DNA of 64,000 nucleotides from positions 1 through 64,000 of the forward strand of contig URQH01000002.1 in the NCBI GenBank assembly GCA_900549955.1. The letters run 5' to 3'. A program made the translations under genes and the position numbers. The DNA comes from an uncultured Eubacteriales bacterium (GTDB taxonomy: Bacteria > Bacillota > Clostridia > Christensenellales > CAG-138). A model generated the notes under the pieces. It searched no databases. It saw nothing but the letters and a program-made list of their open reading frames with translations, and was not told the DNA's origin. Shown piece after piece: positions 16,030 through 24,754 of this stretch. Within the stretch, counting starts at the first letter, position 1. Every line of letters starts with the position of its first letter.

Positions 16030-16112
16030 GCGGCTGTGGTGGAACGGCATACACAACGGACTTAAAATCCGTCGGCGAAAGCTTGCGGGTTCAAATCCCG
16101 CCAGCCGCACCA
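16030..16112 (+). tRNA. tRNA-Leu (UAA)
   Basis: Class II tRNA with acceptor GCGGCTG pairing perfectly with CAGCCGC, anticodon TAA in loop CTTAAAA, a long variable arm and encoded CCA (16110-16112). It reads UUA/UUG leucine codons. A serine-recombinase remnant lies just beyond it. Confidence 0.96.
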
Positions 16113-16169
16113 TGCGGAGTGTCATGAAAGGATCTGAAAAGGTCTGCTGATGATACTCCGCATTTTTTA
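16112..16169 (+). terminator. Terminator of tRNA-Leu(UAA)
   Basis: A nine-base-pair stem ATGCGGAGT (16112-16120) pairs with ACTCCGCAT (16155-16163) around a 34-base loop, followed by TTTTTTATTT. The stem begins on the last base of the tRNA. Confidence 0.8.
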
Positions 16170-16178
16170 TTTCCAAGT

Positions 16179-16436
16179 TTATATAGCGATCTGTGTCGGG
16201 GCGTAGCTTAGTGCTACGCCTTTTCTCGTTTCCAAAAGAATATCCCACTCGGGGATCTTCCGGCGATCCAGAACCTCAAAAGCCCCGATGCAGTTGTAGT
16301 GGATCGTCACCCGCTGATTGGTAACGCCGTCCTCCTTGACCGCAGGATAGACCTCGATATACTGATTAACACGTGCTTGGTCATCGATCCGCATCATGCA
16401 CATACTCATGTCAAGTGCTAAATTAGGTGGAAACAA
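16179..16436 (-). pseudogene. C-terminal remnant of a serine recombinase
   Basis: An 85-residue frame with the pattern of the C-terminal DUF4368-type tail of large serine recombinases: VNQYIEVYPAVK, RVTIHYNCIGAFE, then IPEWDILLETRKGVALSY. The catalytic resolvase domain and recombinase domain are absent. Upstream the DNA becomes AT-rich with no continuation. I take it as a scar from an integrative element that entered near tRNA-Leu. The family assignment is from motif memory and should be tested by a profile search. Confidence 0.6.
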
Positions 16437-16710
16437 GAGACTTCTGACTTAAATATTCTGCAATCGATTTCCTCTTTGTTAGTAAATTTTATAACACAAT
16501 TAACTGTAAAAAGCAAGAGTTTTTTAATAAATCTTTCGCGATATATTGCAAAACTCCAAAACTAAAGAAATTATTTGTTTTTCTATAGTATATCTAAAAT
16601 GTTTGATTGTTGCAAGGCCCAACTGTTTCCAGTTTAAATGATGTGCAATCGTTTACAGTAAGACACAATTTTATCAGTGTAATTAAGAACTTTGGTGCAG
16701 ATTAGCAATT
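16437..16710. other. AT-rich non-coding stretch
   Basis: About 270 bases with base composition clearly more AT-rich than the surroundings (runs such as TTTTTTAATAAATC). No gene is seen. Together with the recombinase remnant it fills the space between tRNA-Leu and tRNA-Trp and is best explained as residue of an excised or decayed element. Confidence 0.55.
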
Positions 16711-16739
16711 AAAAAAGCGTCCATAATCATGGACGCTTT
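16711..16739 (-). terminator. Terminator of tRNA-Trp
   Basis: An eleven-base-pair perfect stem (16714-16724 with 16729-16739) and a four-base loop; on the minus strand it is followed by TTTTTT. It lies three bases after the 3' end of tRNA-Trp. Confidence 0.9.
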
Positions 16740-16741
16740 CA

Positions 16742-16815
16742 TGGCAGGGGCAGAAGGACTCGAACCCTCAAGAACGGTTTTGGAGACCGCTATGTTACCA
16801 TTACATCATGCCCCT
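16742..16815 (-). tRNA. tRNA-Trp (CCA)
   Basis: A 74-base tRNA on the minus strand. Acceptor AGGGGCA pairs with TGCCCCT, discriminator G, encoded CCA. The anticodon loop is CTCCAAA, giving anticodon CCA after the conserved T33. Its own promoter lies at 16835-16863. Confidence 0.95.
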
Positions 16816-16834
16816 GCAAACCGGCAACGAGAAT

Positions 16835-16863
16835 AGTATACCATTGTGGCATCGGAATGTCAA
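16835..16863 (-). promoter_or_regulatory. Promoter of tRNA-Trp
   Basis: Minus strand TTGACA (16858-16863), 17-base spacer, TATACT (16835-16840). It overlaps the stop codon of the upstream M19 peptidase gene. Confidence 0.85.
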
Positions 16864-17792
16864 ACAAATTGCAGGATATACCGCCGCAGATTTTCACCCA
16901 TGATTTTCTGCACTTCCATCTGGGTAAAACCCGCTACGAGAAGTGCGTCGGACAGTGCGGGCAAATCCGCACTCGTCTGCAAATCAACCGGATATTGCGG
17001 CATGCCGTCAAAGTCCGACCCGATAGCGCAGCAATCGACCCCGCCAACGGACGCAATGTGCTGTATTTGACGGACAATATCGGCCAGGCAGGCAGCGCTA
17101 TGGGAGGTCAGCTGCTTGTGATAAAAATTGACGCCAATGGTCCCGCCATGCTGCGCAATGGCGCGAATCTGCGCGTCGGTCAGCGAGCGCGGCGACGGAA
17201 ACACGGCACGTGCATTGGAATGCGACGCAAATACCGGCCGTGTCGACAAGCGAAGGGCATCCTCGATCCCACGATCGCTCAGATGCGACACATCCAAAGC
17301 CATGCCAATGCGCCCCATCTCCGCTATCACTTCGCAGCCAAGCGGCGTAAGGCCCTTGTTGCCGCGCGCCAGCGCAGCGCCTGCCAGCTCGTTGTTGTCG
17401 TTCCAGGTTAAAGTCATAGCGCGCACGCCAAGCCGATACAGCGTGCGCAGCACGGCCAGGCTTCCTTCGATGGCCTCCCCACCTTCCACCGTCAAAACGG
17501 TATCGATGACCTGGTCTTGCCCGCCAGGTTGTGTCGTGCGACTGAGAGGCCGTAGAAAGGCATGCCGCGACAACATCTGATCGTAAGCGTCTATCATGGC
17601 CAGACATTGCTGCAGCGGCGGTATGCGCAGAGACATGTCCGTCCAGGCTGCAAAGAACTGCAACCGGACGTTGCCAGCCAGGAGCCGCTCTGCGGCAATG
17701 TTCTGCTGCCTGCGCGGGCAGTCAAAATCGTAGCCGTGATTGACCGTGCCATACAAAAAATCACAGTGCCCATCAGAAACTGCAAAACGCAT
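16860..17792 (-). CDS. Membrane dipeptidase-like metallopeptidase (family M19)
   Basis: A 310-residue zinc dipeptidase of the renal dipeptidase family, which cleaves dipeptides including D-amino-acid-containing ones. Metal ligands and motifs are visible: DGHCD (residues about 7-11), the bridging Glu in TVEGGEA, DVSHLSDRG and ASHSNAR, with GSDFDG near the C-terminus. No signal peptide is seen, so it is cytoplasmic like other clostridial members. ATG 17792 is chosen from GAGGGGAGG in front and homologue starts at MRFAVSDGH-like sequence. Confidence 0.9.
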   Translation of the reverse strand: MRFAVSDGHCDFLYGTVNHGYDFDCPRRQQNIAAERLLAGNVRLQFFAAWTDMSLRIPPLQQCLAMIDAYDQMLSRHAFLRPLSRTTQPGGQDQVIDTVLTVEGGEAIEGSLAVLRTLYRLGVRAMTLTWNDNNELAGAALARGNKGLTPLGCEVIAEMGRIGMALDVSHLSDRGIEDALRLSTRPVFASHSNARAVFPSPRSLTDAQIRAIAQHGGTIGVNFYHKQLTSHSAACLADIVRQIQHIASVGGVDCCAIGSDFDGMPQYPVDLQTSADLPALSDALLVAGFTQMEVQKIMGENLRRYILQFV

Positions 17793-17920
17793 GCCACGCC
17801 TCCCCTCTGTTAAAACAGCAGAGGATATGCAACCCGTCCACGGAATATGTCTCTTTGCCATATTCTCAAGCGTGTAACGTGTCTACATATCCTCCGCGGG
17901 CCGAAAACCAGACCGCCTGC

Positions 17921-19462
17921 TTACTTCGCGTAATCGACGGTACGCGTCTCGCGAATGACGTTGACCTTAATCTGGCCAGGATACTCCAGCTCAGACTCGA
18001 TCCGCTTGGCGATGTCTTTAGCCATAATAATCGTGTCGCTATCGGAAATCTTCTCCGGCTTGACGATAATACGCACCTCGCGTCCCGCCTGAATGGCGAA
18101 GGAGGTGTCCACGCCATCAAACGAATTGGCAATCTCTTCCAGCTTCTCCAGCCGCTTGATATACGTTTCCAACGTCTCACGCCGCGCGCCGGGACGAGCG
18201 GCAGAAATCGCATCGGCAGCCTGAACGAGGATCGCCTCGACGGTCGTCGGCTCCACATCGCCGTGATGCGCCATGATCGCATGGACGATCTGGTTGTTCT
18301 CGCGATACTTCTTCGCCAGATCGGCGCCGATCTGCGCATGCGAACCCTCGACCTCATGGTCGATGGATTTGCCAATGTCGTGCAGCAGGCCAGCACGTTT
18401 GGCCAGCGCCACATTCGCGCCCAGCTCTGCAGCCATAATGCCTGCCAGATGCGCCACCTCAATGGAGTGGTTCAACACATTCTGGCCATAACTTGTGCGG
18501 TACCGCATACGCCCCAGATAGCGAACCAGCTCGTGGTGCAAGCCGTTAACGCCCGTGTTGAGCACGGCCTGCTCGCCTGCCTCGCGGATCTGCGCGTCTA
18601 CTTCCTTGCGCGCCTTCTCCACCGTCTCCTCGATGCGGGCCGGATGAATGCGGCCGTCCAAAATCAGCTTTTCGAGCGCTATGCGGGCGACCTCGCGCCG
18701 GACCGGATCGAACCCGGACAGGATGACCGCTTCTGGCGTGTCATCGATAATCAGGTCGACGCCGGTCGCCGTCTCCAGTGCGCGGATGTTGCGTCCCTCG
18801 CGGCCGATGATACGGCCCTTCATCTCATCGTTCGGCAGCGGTACGACAGAGACGGTCGTCTCAGCAACCTGGTCGGCCGCGCAACGCTGGATTGCCAACG
18901 AAACGATGTTGCGCGCCCGTTTGTCCGCCTCCTCGCGAGTCTTGGCTTCAATGTCACGCAGCAACAGCGCCGCGTCATGCCGCGCTTCCCGCTCGACGTT
19001 CTCGAGCAGGATTTCCCGCGCGCCTTCCATAGACAGGCCGGAAATGCGCTCCAGCTCCGCCATTTGCTGATCGTGGAGCGCTGCAATATCGGCCTCTGCC
19101 TTTTGCAGGCCGCTCTCGCGCTTATTCAGTTCCTTTTCCCGCTGTTCCAAGCCATCCAGCTTCTTTTCCAGCGATTCTTCCCGCTGGAACAGACGCCGTT
19201 CCGTGCGCTGCAGCTCAGCGCGACGCTCCCGGTTCTCCTTTTCCGCCTCCGTCCGAGTCTTAAAAACCTCTTCCTTCGCCTCAAGGATCATCTCTTTCTT
19301 GATGTCAGACGCCTTGGCCTTGGCTTCTTCATACAGCTTTTTGACTGCGTCTTCCGCCTTTGCCACCTTGGCCTCCGCAACGTTCTTTCGATAGGCATAG
19401 CCGATCAAAAGTCCGACAATTAATAGCACAATGCCGCCAATCAGGTACATCCACCATTCCAT
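17921..19462 (-). CDS. rny: Ribonuclease Y
   Basis: Membrane-anchored endoribonuclease that initiates mRNA decay in Firmicutes. 513 residues: an N-terminal membrane helix (about 5-22), a long charged coiled coil (30-200), a KH domain around residue 210-270 with GRIIGREGRNIR, and an HD domain with LLHDIGKSIDHE (catalytic His-Asp) and a second AHHGDVEP segment. The GGAG ribosome site is about a dozen bases before the ATG. Its leader contains a terminator-like hairpin (19489-19519) downstream of a good promoter. Confidence 0.96.
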   Translation of the reverse strand: MEWWMYLIGGIVLLIVGLLIGYAYRKNVAEAKVAKAEDAVKKLYEEAKAKASDIKKEMILEAKEEVFKTRTEAEKENRERRAELQRTERRLFQREESLEKKLDGLEQREKELNKRESGLQKAEADIAALHDQQMAELERISGLSMEGAREILLENVEREARHDAALLLRDIEAKTREEADKRARNIVSLAIQRCAADQVAETTVSVVPLPNDEMKGRIIGREGRNIRALETATGVDLIIDDTPEAVILSGFDPVRREVARIALEKLILDGRIHPARIEETVEKARKEVDAQIREAGEQAVLNTGVNGLHHELVRYLGRMRYRTSYGQNVLNHSIEVAHLAGIMAAELGANVALAKRAGLLHDIGKSIDHEVEGSHAQIGADLAKKYRENNQIVHAIMAHHGDVEPTTVEAILVQAADAISAARPGARRETLETYIKRLEKLEEIANSFDGVDTSFAIQAGREVRIIVKPEKISDSDTIIMAKDIAKRIESELEYPGQIKVNVIRETRTVDYAK

Positions 19463-19488
19463 ACGCAGTTGATTCTCCAGTCTCTATC

Positions 19489-19519
19489 AAATAAAAATAG
19501 CCGCACATCCCTGCACGGC
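19489..19519 (-). terminator. Terminator-like hairpin in the rny leader
   Basis: On the minus strand an eight-base-pair stem (19512-19519 with 19500-19507, including two G-U pairs) is followed by TATTTTTATTT. It lies between the promoter at 19607-19634 and the rny start, so it would either end a roughly 110-nt RNA or act as an attenuator. Confidence 0.6.
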
Positions 19520-19606
19520 CAATGATTCATACAACAAAATAGTAGCATGCGATGCATCATTTATCTATGAACTCACTGCACAAGTGCAGGTTACTTTCCA
19601 TAGTAT

Positions 19607-19634
19607 ATTATATCAGACTCGTCCCCTACGTCAA
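19607..19634 (-). promoter_or_regulatory. Promoter upstream of rny
   Basis: Minus strand TTGACG (19629-19634), 16-base spacer, TATAAT (19607-19612), immediately after the polC stop codon. Confidence 0.8.
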
Positions 19635-19635
19635 G

Positions 19636-22600
19636 TTAAAACAGGGAAATCTGGTTGGACTTTGGCAGTGTTTCAAAGCAGCCGCAGCGCTCCATTGCCT
19701 GAATCACCCCGCTGTTCGCACCCGTTCGCATCTGAAAATCCTCCACCGATAGGAACCGTCCTGAACCGCGGTTTTCGGCCATGGCAATGGCCGCGTTGTC
19801 ACCCACGCCGGCGATGGCATTAAACGGCGGGCGCAGCCCTTCCGGTTCGATCAGAAACTTCGTCGCATGAGACCGATAGATGTCTACCGGCAGCAGCCGG
19901 ATCCCGCGCAGCGTCATCTCATAGACGACCTCCAGGATCGTGATCAATTCTTTGTCACGCTTCCGCTCCGCCGCATCCTTGAACTGCGCATTCTTATCGA
20001 TATCGTGGATGGTCTTCAGCAGCGTCTCTGCATCCCCGGATGCCAAAGCTACGTCGAACGCATCTGCACGCACGGTGAAATACACCGCATAAAACGCCTC
20101 GGGATAATGCACCTTGAAATAAGCAATGCGAAACGCCATCATGACATAGGCCACGGCATGCCCGCGTGGGAACATGTATTTGATCTTTTTACACGAGTCG
20201 ATGAACCAGGCCGGGATCTTTCCGTCGACCATGGCAGTCTCCATTTCGTCGGTAAGCCCGCGCCCCTTGCGCACCCGCTCCATGATAGAGAACGACAGGC
20301 TGGCTTCCATCCCGTGTGCGATCAGATAATTCATGATATCGTCGCGTGTGCACACTACCTCGCTGAGCTTGGCAATTTTATTCATCACCAGCGGTTCCGC
20401 ATTGTTGAGCCATACGTCTGTGCCATGCGTCAGGCCGGCAATGCGCACCAGCTCCTCCATCGTCCTTGGCTGCGTATTCTCCAGCACCGTGCGGACAAAC
20501 CCCGTCCCAAACTCCGGAATGCCGAGAGAGCCTACCGAACACTCCAGCCCACTTAACTCAATGCCGAGCGGTTCCGGAGACGTGAATATGCGCATCGTGT
20601 CCGGATCGTCAAGCGGGATATCGCGCGGATTGATGCCCGTGATATCCTGCAACATACGCAACGCCGTGGGATCGTCGTGACCGAGAATGTCAAGTTTCAC
20701 AAGCCGGTCGTCCATGGCATGGAAGTCAAAGTGCGTGGTAATGGTGTTCTTGTCCTTTTTGTCCGCCGGATACTGGATGGGCGTATAGTCGAGAATATCG
20801 TCGCCCTTCGGCACGATGACAATACCGCCCGGGTGCTGACCCGTCGTAACTTTGACGTTCATGCAGCCCTTGCTGAGCCGCTCCATTTCCGCCTTGCGCA
20901 ACACGGCGCCCGTCGTCTCCATATAATGATAAACGCACTCATAGGCCTTCCGTTCGGCGAGGCCAGAGATCGTGCCCGCGCGAAACGCATGCCCCACGCC
21001 GAACATCTCTTCCACGTATTTGTGCGCCACCGGCTGGTATTCGCCGGAGAAGTTCAGGTCGATATCCGGCGTCTTGTCGCCCTTGAACCCCAGGAACACT
21101 TCAAACGGAATGCCAAAACCCTGTTTTTTGTATTTTGTTCCACATACAGGACAGTCCTTATCCGGCATGTCCACGCCGCAAGCATATTTCGAACGATCTA
21201 CGTCGAAGTCGCTGTGACGGCAATTGGGGCAGACATAGTGCGGCTGCAACGGGTTGACCTCCGTAATGCCCGCCATGGTGGCAACAAAGGAAGAGCCGAC
21301 CGAGCCGCGCGAGCCGACCAGATAACCATCGCTATTGGACTTATGCACCAGGCGCTGCGCCATCAGGTACAGCGAAGCAAAGCCGTTGCCAATGATGGAC
21401 GTCAATTCCCGATCCAGCCGCGCCTGCACGATCTCGGGAAGCGCGTCTCCATAGATGGCGTGTGCTTCGCGTACCGCCATGTTGCGCAATTCATCGTTCG
21501 CGTTCGGGATTTCAGGCGCATGCGTGCCATCCGGGAACGGCTTGAGCTCGCCGCATCGGTCTGCGATTGCGTTGGGCGCGTCGATGACCACCTCATGGGC
21601 AACCGCTTCACCCAGATAGGAAAACTCTTCGAGCATCTCGTCCGTCGTTTTGAAATACAGCGGAGCCTGTTGCGCAGCATCTGCAAAGCCGAGCTTCATC
21701 ATCAGGATCTTGCGATATTCCGCGTCCATCGGCTCAAGAAAGTGTACGTCGCCCGTCGCCACAATGGGAAGGCCGCAGCGCTTGCCCAGCGCAACGATCT
21801 TGCGATTGATCTCCCGCAACGCCTCGTCATCCGGAACGATCCCCTCCCGCACCATGAACGCGTTGTTGCCAAGCGGCTGAATCTCCAAAAAGTCATAGAA
21901 AGATGCAATCCGCTCGAGCTCCTCGTCGGTCGCGCCGTGCAGGGCTGCCTGATACAACTCGCCCTGTTCGCAGGCGGATCCGGCAATCAACCCGCTCCGG
22001 AACATGGCAAGGAGGCTGCGCGGGATCGTCGGCCGGGTGCGAAAATGGTCCAGGTGCGCGTAACTTACCAGTCGATACAGGTTCTTCATGCCGGCCTGCG
22101 TCTCCGCCAGCAAAATGATATGGTTGGTCTTGTGCCGTCCCTTCCCCGTCTCCCTGTCCTGCGCCTGCTCAGGTCTGTGCACAGGAATGGTGCACACGCC
22201 GTTTTCGTGCATGATATCTAAAAGCCGCAAAAAGACCTCCGCGGTAGCGGCGGCATCGTCGCTGGCCCGGTGGTGATTGGTCAAGTCTACGGCAAAATAC
22301 TCGCAAACTGTGTCGAGTTTGTGGTTTGGCAAATCATGTACCAGATATCGTGACAGCATCAGCGTGTCGGCATACGGCTCATCAAAGCGAATCTGATACC
22401 GCGCACCATGATGACGGATAAACCCAACGTCAAATGCAGCGTTGTGCGCCACCAGGCAGCATCCGGCACAGAATGCCGCAAACTCCCGCAACGCCTCGCG
22501 CGAAGACGGTGCGCCAACCAACATGTCGCCCGTAATTCCAGTGAGCCGTGTGATGTTGGAGGGTATCAATACGCCGTCGTTGATGAACGTCTGAAACCGG

Positions 22601-23652
22601 TCGACAATCTTTCCATTGGAAAGCTTGACCGCGCCAATCTCCAGGATGTCAGCATGTTCCGGCTTCAGACCGGTCGTCTCAATATCGAAGACGACATAGG
22701 TGTCCTGCAAATCGATCAGGTCGCAATCCGGAACCAGATACCCTTCCACGCCAAAGATGGCCTTAACACCCGTTTTTTTGGCTGCCTTGGCTGCCTCCGG
22801 GAACGCCTGCACCACGCCGTGATCCGTAATGGCCAGCGCACGATGCCCCCAACGTTTCGCCATCTGAAACGCTTCCGTCAGGTCAGTCAGGCCATCCATC
22901 GTGGACATGCGCGAATGCAAATGCAGTTCTACCCGTTTGTCCACCGCCGTGTCCTCCCGATAAACCGCAGGTTCCGCGTTTACATCGTTCACGAACAGCA
23001 TCAGTTCTTTGGCGTATCGGGGCATGCGGCACACGCCGCGCACGAGCAGCCTGTCCCGCTGACCTGACAGCGGGGATACCCAGTCGTAAAACCGCTGCGC
23101 CTTCACCTCTTCGTAAAACGTGCAGACGCAATACACCGAGTCGGTATAGTCCGTCACGTTGAGCTGGACGCGATAGGATGTGCGGCCATCCTTGCCCTTC
23201 CAGCCCTCACGCATCTCCGCAGACACCAGCACGCCCTCGATGACCACCATCGCATCCCCTTCCGCAAGGTCGTGCACGCGGACGCGTTGATGCGTCTTGA
23301 TCGAGGTGCCGTAGAGTATGCGGACGCCGTCCGCTGTCTGCTTTGGCGTAGAGGCTGCCGCCTGCGCCGGCTTCTGTGAGGGCGCAGGTCTTGGCATCAC
23401 CTTCGCCTGAGAGGTGGCCGGAGCCATCGCTTCTGCGGCGTCGGAGCGCACGTCCAGGCCGACCGAAACGCCCGGCAGATAGTCGGACAGCAGGCGCACG
23501 AGCGACTCGCACTGCACGTCGCTCAACCGCTCCCCGGCGCGCAGGCAAACCGATAGCCGGTGGTTTTCGCGGCTCAAGTGCACCGTTTCCACCGACACGC
23601 CATTGGGAATATTCGCTTTTGCTAGTACATTCGAAAAGAGATCCTGCGCCAT
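19636..23652 (-). CDS. polC: DNA polymerase III subunit alpha, PolC type
   Basis: The Gram-positive replicative polymerase with built-in proofreading. 1338 residues: N-terminal region, OB domain (about 145-220, VRVHDLAEGD), first PHP half (HLHSRMSTMDG), DEDD exonuclease starting YVVFDIETTGL, second PHP half, then the palm with the TPDIDLNF acidic motif, fingers and tandem HhH region. A four-cysteine zinc motif (CPNC ... CPVC) lies just before the palm, as in other PolC proteins. I start at ATG 23652, preceded by AGGTGACACC, four bases after the ispG stop; homologues begin near LFSNVLAKA-like sequence. It is the last gene of the rpsB-polC run. Confidence 0.96.
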   Translation of the reverse strand: MAQDLFSNVLAKANIPNGVSVETVHLSRENHRLSVCLRAGERLSDVQCESLVRLLSDYLPGVSVGLDVRSDAAEAMAPATSQAKVMPRPAPSQKPAQAAASTPKQTADGVRILYGTSIKTHQRVRVHDLAEGDAMVVIEGVLVSAEMREGWKGKDGRTSYRVQLNVTDYTDSVYCVCTFYEEVKAQRFYDWVSPLSGQRDRLLVRGVCRMPRYAKELMLFVNDVNAEPAVYREDTAVDKRVELHLHSRMSTMDGLTDLTEAFQMAKRWGHRALAITDHGVVQAFPEAAKAAKKTGVKAIFGVEGYLVPDCDLIDLQDTYVVFDIETTGLKPEHADILEIGAVKLSNGKIVDRFQTFINDGVLIPSNITRLTGITGDMLVGAPSSREALREFAAFCAGCCLVAHNAAFDVGFIRHHGARYQIRFDEPYADTLMLSRYLVHDLPNHKLDTVCEYFAVDLTNHHRASDDAAATAEVFLRLLDIMHENGVCTIPVHRPEQAQDRETGKGRHKTNHIILLAETQAGMKNLYRLVSYAHLDHFRTRPTIPRSLLAMFRSGLIAGSACEQGELYQAALHGATDEELERIASFYDFLEIQPLGNNAFMVREGIVPDDEALREINRKIVALGKRCGLPIVATGDVHFLEPMDAEYRKILMMKLGFADAAQQAPLYFKTTDEMLEEFSYLGEAVAHEVVIDAPNAIADRCGELKPFPDGTHAPEIPNANDELRNMAVREAHAIYGDALPEIVQARLDRELTSIIGNGFASLYLMAQRLVHKSNSDGYLVGSRGSVGSSFVATMAGITEVNPLQPHYVCPNCRHSDFDVDRSKYACGVDMPDKDCPVCGTKYKKQGFGIPFEVFLGFKGDKTPDIDLNFSGEYQPVAHKYVEEMFGVGHAFRAGTISGLAERKAYECVYHYMETTGAVLRKAEMERLSKGCMNVKVTTGQHPGGIVIVPKGDDILDYTPIQYPADKKDKNTITTHFDFHAMDDRLVKLDILGHDDPTALRMLQDITGINPRDIPLDDPDTMRIFTSPEPLGIELSGLECSVGSLGIPEFGTGFVRTVLENTQPRTMEELVRIAGLTHGTDVWLNNAEPLVMNKIAKLSEVVCTRDDIMNYLIAHGMEASLSFSIMERVRKGRGLTDEMETAMVDGKIPAWFIDSCKKIKYMFPRGHAVAYVMMAFRIAYFKVHYPEAFYAVYFTVRADAFDVALASGDAETLLKTIHDIDKNAQFKDAAERKRDKELITILEVVYEMTLRGIRLLPVDIYRSHATKFLIEPEGLRPPFNAIAGVGDNAAIAMAENRGSGRFLSVEDFQMRTGANSGVIQAMERCGCFETLPKSNQISLF

Positions 23653-23656
23653 GGTG

Positions 23657-24751
23657 TCACCTGTCCGCCGTTTCGCCGTCGCGGCGGACGCGATCCTCCA
23701 GCATGGCGGTCGCCTCGCGCACGAGCAATTCAATCATCTCGGCGGCCGGTCCGTGGGCAAACTTCTCCCCGTGCTTAAACAGGACGCCATTGCCATTGCC
23801 AAAGGCGATGCCGATATCCGCATCCGTAGCCTCGCCGGGGCCGTTCACCGCGCAGCCCATAACGGCCACGCGCAAATAGCCGCGGTGATGCGGCAGCGCA
23901 GCCTGCACCGTTTCCACCGCCTGCAACAGATCGACGCGCGTCCTGCCGCAGGTGGGGCAACTGATAATTTCGATGTCGTCCTCCCGCAAGCGCAGCGCGC
24001 GGAGGATTTCCAACCCAACCTGCACCTCGCGCACGGGCGTATCCGTCAGCGAAACCCGCAGCGTATCGCCAATGCCGTCGAGCAACAGCGCGCCTATGCC
24101 AATGGCCGACTTGAGGATTCCACGCTCCACCGTGCCCGTTTCCGTGATCCCGATATGCAGCGGATAATCCACCGTCTGCGACAGCAATCGGTATGCCTCC
24201 ACCGTTGTGGAAACGGTGGAAGACTTGAGCGACACCACGATATCCTGGAAATGCGCCCGCTCCAGCATGCGAATGTGGCGAAGCGCGCTTTCCACCATCG
24301 CCTGTGGAGAATCCGCGCCGTATTGCCGCTTCAGATCCGCCTCCAGCGAGCCCGCATTGACTCCAATGCGAATGGGGATATGGTGACAATTCGCACAGTC
24401 CACCAGTTTTTCCACATGTGCCTGCCCACCGATATTTCCCGGGTTAATGCGGAGTTTGTCCACCCCATTCTCCGTCGCGGCGATGGCAAGCCGGTGGTCA
24501 AAGTGGATATCCGCCACGAGAGGGATGTGGATCGCGCGGCGAATGGCCGAAATGGCCCGCGCACAGTCCATATCGTACACGGACACGCGCACCAGCTCGC
24601 AGCCGGCGCGCTCCAGATCATATATCTGCGCCACGGTTGCTTCGACATCGCGCGTATCGGTATTTGTCATGGATTGGACGCTGACAGGCGCACCGCCGCC
24701 GATGGGAACGGCGCCGGCGCGGACGCAGCGCGTGTTGCGTCTATCCATCAT
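23657..24751 (-). CDS. ispG: 4-hydroxy-3-methylbut-2-en-1-yl diphosphate synthase
   Basis: MEP-pathway [4Fe-4S] enzyme that converts MEcPP to HMBPP. 364 residues with an N-terminal TIM barrel (GGGAPVSVQSMTNTDT near the start) and a C-terminal ferredoxin-like domain holding the cluster cysteines in SCPTCGR and GCAVNGPGEA. The N-terminus has two Met codons; the first is used here, after GGGGATAAG. It begins three bases after rseP ends. With dxr and uppS in the same run it links isoprenoid precursor and undecaprenyl-phosphate synthesis. Confidence 0.96.
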   Translation of the reverse strand: MMDRRNTRCVRAGAVPIGGGAPVSVQSMTNTDTRDVEATVAQIYDLERAGCELVRVSVYDMDCARAISAIRRAIHIPLVADIHFDHRLAIAATENGVDKLRINPGNIGGQAHVEKLVDCANCHHIPIRIGVNAGSLEADLKRQYGADSPQAMVESALRHIRMLERAHFQDIVVSLKSSTVSTTVEAYRLLSQTVDYPLHIGITETGTVERGILKSAIGIGALLLDGIGDTLRVSLTDTPVREVQVGLEILRALRLREDDIEIISCPTCGRTRVDLLQAVETVQAALPHHRGYLRVAVMGCAVNGPGEATDADIGIAFGNGNGVLFKHGEKFAHGPAAEMIELLVREATAMLEDRVRRDGETADR

Positions 24752-24754
24752 ATC

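Noticed and set aside
16021..16248. 75-codon minus-strand frame across tRNA-Leu
   Set aside because: It is antisense to the tRNA and contains the familiar spurious translation of tRNA sequence.
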